A stretch of 64,000 nt of DNA from the NCBI RefSeq assembly GCF_000380485.1, contig NZ_AQYG01000045.1:62001-126000 (forward strand). The letters are read 5' to 3'. This DNA comes from Jongsikchunia kroppenstedtii DSM 45133. GTDB taxonomy: Bacteria > Actinomycetota > Actinomycetes > Mycobacteriales > Mycobacteriaceae. Below are positions 61,819 to 64,000 of the stretch, in pieces. Under the pieces are notes generated by a model. That model did no database searches. It was not told the DNA's origin and worked only from the letters and a program-made list of their open reading frames with translations. A program made the position numbers and the translations under genes. The stretch's first letter is position 1. Each line of letters opens with the position of its first letter.

Positions 61819-62322
61819 CACCCGCTCCCGCAGCGTGTACACCAGATCCGACTCGCCATGGGTGCCACGCGGACCGGGCGCCTCCGGCGCGATCATGCGG
61901 CCGGTATCGGACCGCGTCCATTCCCGAACGGCCCAGCGCTCCTTGATCGCCCAGCGCCCGTCGCGGCGTTCCATGAGATCGACGAAGCGTGCTCCGCTGG
62001 TGAAGGCGCCGATCTCCGGATGCCCCCAGTGCACGTTGGTCGCGTACGTCTCGCTGATCGCCAGATCGCCGTACAGCTCGACCAGATGATTGCCGAGGTG
62101 ATGCATCGTGCCCTCGAGTTCTTCGAGCTTGGGCCGCACCCACGCCAGATACTCGTCGACACTGCCGTCGAATCCGGTGTGATGATCGATTCCGTCCGGG
62201 TGATAGCAGCTCCGGACCAGCTCGAAATCGCGGCGGTCGATGCCGCGGCAATAGCGCAGCACCACATCGTGGATGGCCTGCCGATCGAGTAGGTCGGCGA
62301 CGGTCCGCTCGTCATTGCTCAT
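61804..62322 (-). CDS. SnoaL/NTF2-like protein
   Basis: The 172-residue protein opens LLDRQAIHDVVLRYCRGIDRRDFELVRSCYHPDGIDHHTGFDGS, the SnoaL-like/ring-hydroxylating dioxygenase beta-like pattern, followed by alternating strands with AISETYATNVHWGHP. Such cone-shaped folds bind steroids or polyketides or act as isomerases. GAGGGAG is ~8 nt before the ATG at 62322. Substrate unknown. Confidence 0.85.
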   Translation of the reverse strand: MSNDERTVADLLDRQAIHDVVLRYCRGIDRRDFELVRSCYHPDGIDHHTGFDGSVDEYLAWVRPKLEELEGTMHHLGNHLVELYGDLAISETYATNVHWGHPEIGAFTSGARFVDLMERRDGRWAIKERWAVREWTRSDTGRMIAPEAPGPRGTHGESDLVYTLRERVSGLL

Positions 62323-62643
62323 CAACACCACTCCCTCGCCCCGAACATAGCCTCGCCCGCCTCGCCGATCGCTCCCACCGTCCACAGAGCGGAACACTGT
62401 CGGGATCCGAAATCCGAAACCCGGACTGCCGCAACCGACTTCATTGTCCGAACTGGTCTGTAGTCCAACTGAGGCGTCGTCGTCACGCGTTTGATCTGGC
62501 GAACATCAAGTGACGTTGCCCGACCGCCGAGGTGGCGTCCGCAAATTGCCCACCCGCAAGTGGGATCCCAACGATGACTAAGGCGCAATCCGCACCTAAA
62601 ATTCGTCGGCACCGGGGGCACAACGAACAAAGGCAGCAGCAAT
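62323..62643. other. Intergenic region upstream of SnoaL-like and helical genes
   Basis: This 321-bp gap separates the divergent SnoaL-like gene (minus) and the small helical gene (plus). TAAAAT (62597-62602) is a candidate -10 for the helical gene. No large repeat or further convincing gene is seen. Confidence 0.45.
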
Positions 62644-63048
62644 ATGGGCATACCCGGCGACCTGAGAACCGGCCTGCACGACATCGCGGCCGAGATGCTT
62701 CGACTGAGCATGCTTCTCACCGAAAAGGCGGACGATCTACGCCGGGCCTCCACCGAACTGCATGCCGTCGGCCGCAAACAGGATGCGGGCGACCTGATCT
62801 CGCTCGCCGCCAAGACCAACGAACACACCGGTGCGCTCCGCGCGATGCACGATCGCTTGGAACGGCTCCTGGACCATGAAGCGGGCTCAGTCTCCGATCG
62901 ACCCTGGCACCACCCGATAGCGCAAATGCGTGACACCAGACGCGTCCAGCACACGCGTCAGCTCGAACTCGAGGTGGTCGGTGCCGAACAGCCGTCGTCC
63001 GGCACCGAGCGTGACCGGGACCAGGTGGATCTGCAGCTCGTCCAATAA
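62644..63048 (+). CDS. Small helical hypothetical protein, 3' end overlaps DHFR-like gene
   Basis: The first ~80 residues (MGIPGDLRTGLHDIAAEMLRLSMLL... KADDLRRASTELHAVGRKQD) form a plausible amphipathic helical protein with high third-position GC, so this part looks coding. The last 54 residues lie antisense to the DHFR-like gene at 62887-63474 and look like shadow sequence. There is no recognised family and only weak GGCAG upstream. The frame could be a small coiled-coil protein with a coincidentally long tail. Confidence 0.45.
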   Translation: MGIPGDLRTGLHDIAAEMLRLSMLLTEKADDLRRASTELHAVGRKQDAGDLISLAAKTNEHTGALRAMHDRLERLLDHEAGSVSDRPWHHPIAQMRDTRRVQHTRQLELEVVGAEQPSSGTERDRDQVDLQLVQ

Positions 63049-63474
63049 ACCTGCGCGCAGCAGGGATTGCGCAAGATCCGCACCGTGCACCATCACGTCG
63101 CGGTCGCCGGCCGCGGCCTTCGCCTCTAGTATCGCCGTCGCGGCATCGGCCACGTAGTGCACCCAATCACTCTGCGGCTCAGGTGGCGTGCCACGCGTCG
63201 GCACGAAAATCGGCACGCCGTGGTGGTCACCGTTCCAGTGGCCCGCGTAGTCGAAGGTCTTTCGGCCGACGACCACCGCGCCCGTATCCATCACCTCCGC
63301 GAACACCTGTCCGCTCAGTCCCGGCGGATCGAATTTCGGATAGTCGGAGACCGGTTCGCCAAGCCATTCATGCAGCCGCAGCCCGCCATTCCCCAGACCG
63401 TTGCTCGGGCCGTCGTCCGAACCCGCGATGAACCCGTCGAGGGACATGGACATATACAGAACCGACTTCGCCAT
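62887..63474 (-). CDS. Dihydrofolate reductase/RibD-C-like protein
   Basis: The 195-residue protein has LYMSMSLDGFIAGSDDG at the N terminus, VVVGRKTFDYAGHW in the middle and MVHGADLAQSLLRAGLLDELQIHLVPVTLGAGRRLF, the RibD C-terminal/YyaP-type DHFR-fold pattern with NADPH loop. These are usually not folate reductases; their substrate is unknown. AAGGAG precedes the ATG. Divergent from a second DHFR-fold gene across 140 bp. Confidence 0.9.
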   Translation of the reverse strand: MAKSVLYMSMSLDGFIAGSDDGPSNGLGNGGLRLHEWLGEPVSDYPKFDPPGLSGQVFAEVMDTGAVVVGRKTFDYAGHWNGDHHGVPIFVPTRGTPPEPQSDWVHYVADAATAILEAKAAAGDRDVMVHGADLAQSLLRAGLLDELQIHLVPVTLGAGRRLFGTDHLEFELTRVLDASGVTHLRYRVVPGSIGD

Positions 63475-63614
63475 GCTGGCTCCTTCCGCCTCATGGTGAT
63501 AGACCAGCCCGGTTGTCGAAAGTCATCGGTCGGCGTTCGTCTTCCGCAACGATGAGTTTCCCGCGCCATGCCGGTCTACATGTCAGGAGACCTGACTGAT
63601 GGAAGGCTGACGCC

Positions 63615-64000
63615 ATGCGCAAACTGATCTACGGGATGAATCTGAGTCTGGACGGATACATCGCCGCACCCGGCGACGACATCGGCTGGAGCGAGCCGAG
63701 CGACGAACTGTTCGGGTGGTGGCTCGATCAGGAGCGAGCGAACGGCATGTCGCTGTACGGGCGCAAGCTGTGGGAAACGATGAGCTCCTTCTGGCCCGCC
63801 GGCGACCAGCAGCCCGGAGCCACGGAGGCGGAGATCGAGTTCGCGAAGAACTGGCGGGAGACCCCGAAGGTGGTGTTCTCCTCGACGATCGACAAGGTCG
63901 ATTGGAACACCCGGCTGGTCAGCGGCGACGCGGTCGCCGAGATCAGCCGGCTCAAGGCCGACGACGGCGACCCGATGGAGATCGGTGGCGCGACGCTGGC
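63615..64000 (+). CDS. Dihydrofolate reductase-fold protein, partial
   Basis: The gene runs off the window end; about 128 residues are visible. It starts MRKLIYGMNLSLDGYIAAPGDDIGW, has SLYGRKLWETMSSFWP and VVFSSTIDKVDWNTRLVSGD, matching the same RibD-C/DHFR superfamily as the divergent gene at 62887-63474. GGAAGG precedes the ATG. The NADPH-binding C terminus is not seen. Confidence 0.85.
   Translation, partial: MRKLIYGMNLSLDGYIAAPGDDIGWSEPSDELFGWWLDQERANGMSLYGRKLWETMSSFWPAGDQQPGATEAEIEFAKNWRETPKVVFSSTIDKVDWNTRLVSGDAVAEISRLKADDGDPMEIGGATL

Overview
The window is a 64 kb stretch of GC-rich chromosome from a mycolic-acid actinobacterium (order Mycobacteriales; Gordonia, Williamsia or Nocardia-like, genus not resolvable from sequence alone). 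Supporting signs are a WS/DGAT acyltransferase, a perfect KstR-type steroid operator, IdeR/DtxR-type iron boxes, an F420-type LLM oxidoreductase, a mycofactocin-coupled SDR, an MgtE_N/CBS plus DUF1003 pair, and many genes with a TANNNT -10 element only 6-8 nt before the start codon (leaderless style). No phage, insertion sequence, CRISPR array, rRNA or tRNA was seen; the region looks like ordinary chromosome with several accessory patches.

Layout. 1-8.5 kb: a KstR-box-controlled FAD dehydrogenase (cut by the window edge), thioesterase, small membrane proteins, XRE regulator, SDR, WS/DGAT, GNAT, pirin and a CtaG-like membrane protein. 8.5-16 kb: two paralogous PAP2 membrane proteins (one with intact catalytic motifs, one degenerate), a histidine kinase and an OmpR-type response regulator, with a metal-efflux cassette in the middle (P1B-4-like ATPase, ArsR/SmtB repressor with a 24-bp operator, MFS exporter with a histidine-rich tail). 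16-20.4 kb: SDR behind a 22-bp direct-repeat array, PPK2 polyphosphate kinase, SRPBCC protein, MgtE_N/CBS protein and DUF1003 protein. 20.4-24.4 kb: iron uptake operon in which EfeU and EfeO are one fused protein, followed by EfeB, then a lipoprotein with a duplicated cysteine module. 24.5-30 kb: MpaB-type oxygenase with TetR regulator, aquaporin, DHA2 efflux pump with MarR regulator, secreted trypsin-like protease.

30-44 kb is an acyl-CoA catabolic island: thiolase, CaiB-type CoA-transferase, two acyl-CoA dehydrogenases, FabG-like SDR, HTD2-like and MaoC-like hydratases, then a second thiolase/acyl-CoA dehydrogenase set bracketed by two FadR-type GntR regulators, and a metallo-beta-lactamase-fold hydrolase. 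Together these could activate, dehydrogenate, hydrate, oxidise and thiolytically cleave an unknown carboxylic acid. 44-49.5 kb: an IdeR-box-controlled PepSY membrane protein, VOC protein, a 63-residue histidine-rich protein with its own promoter and terminator, a truncated MDR Rossmann domain, and an Abi-alpha/DUF4393-like plus DUF445 pair.

49.5-64 kb: aldo/keto reductase, secreted protein, an unusual LicD-methyltransferase fusion followed by a small coiled-coil protein, ferredoxin reductase, pirin, phosphoribosyltransferase, a VOC/maleylacetate reductase pair, AhpD-like protein, glutamate-synthase-like FMN protein, mycofactocin SDR, LLM oxidoreductase, SnoaL-like protein and two DHFR/RibD-like reductases, the last cut by the window end.
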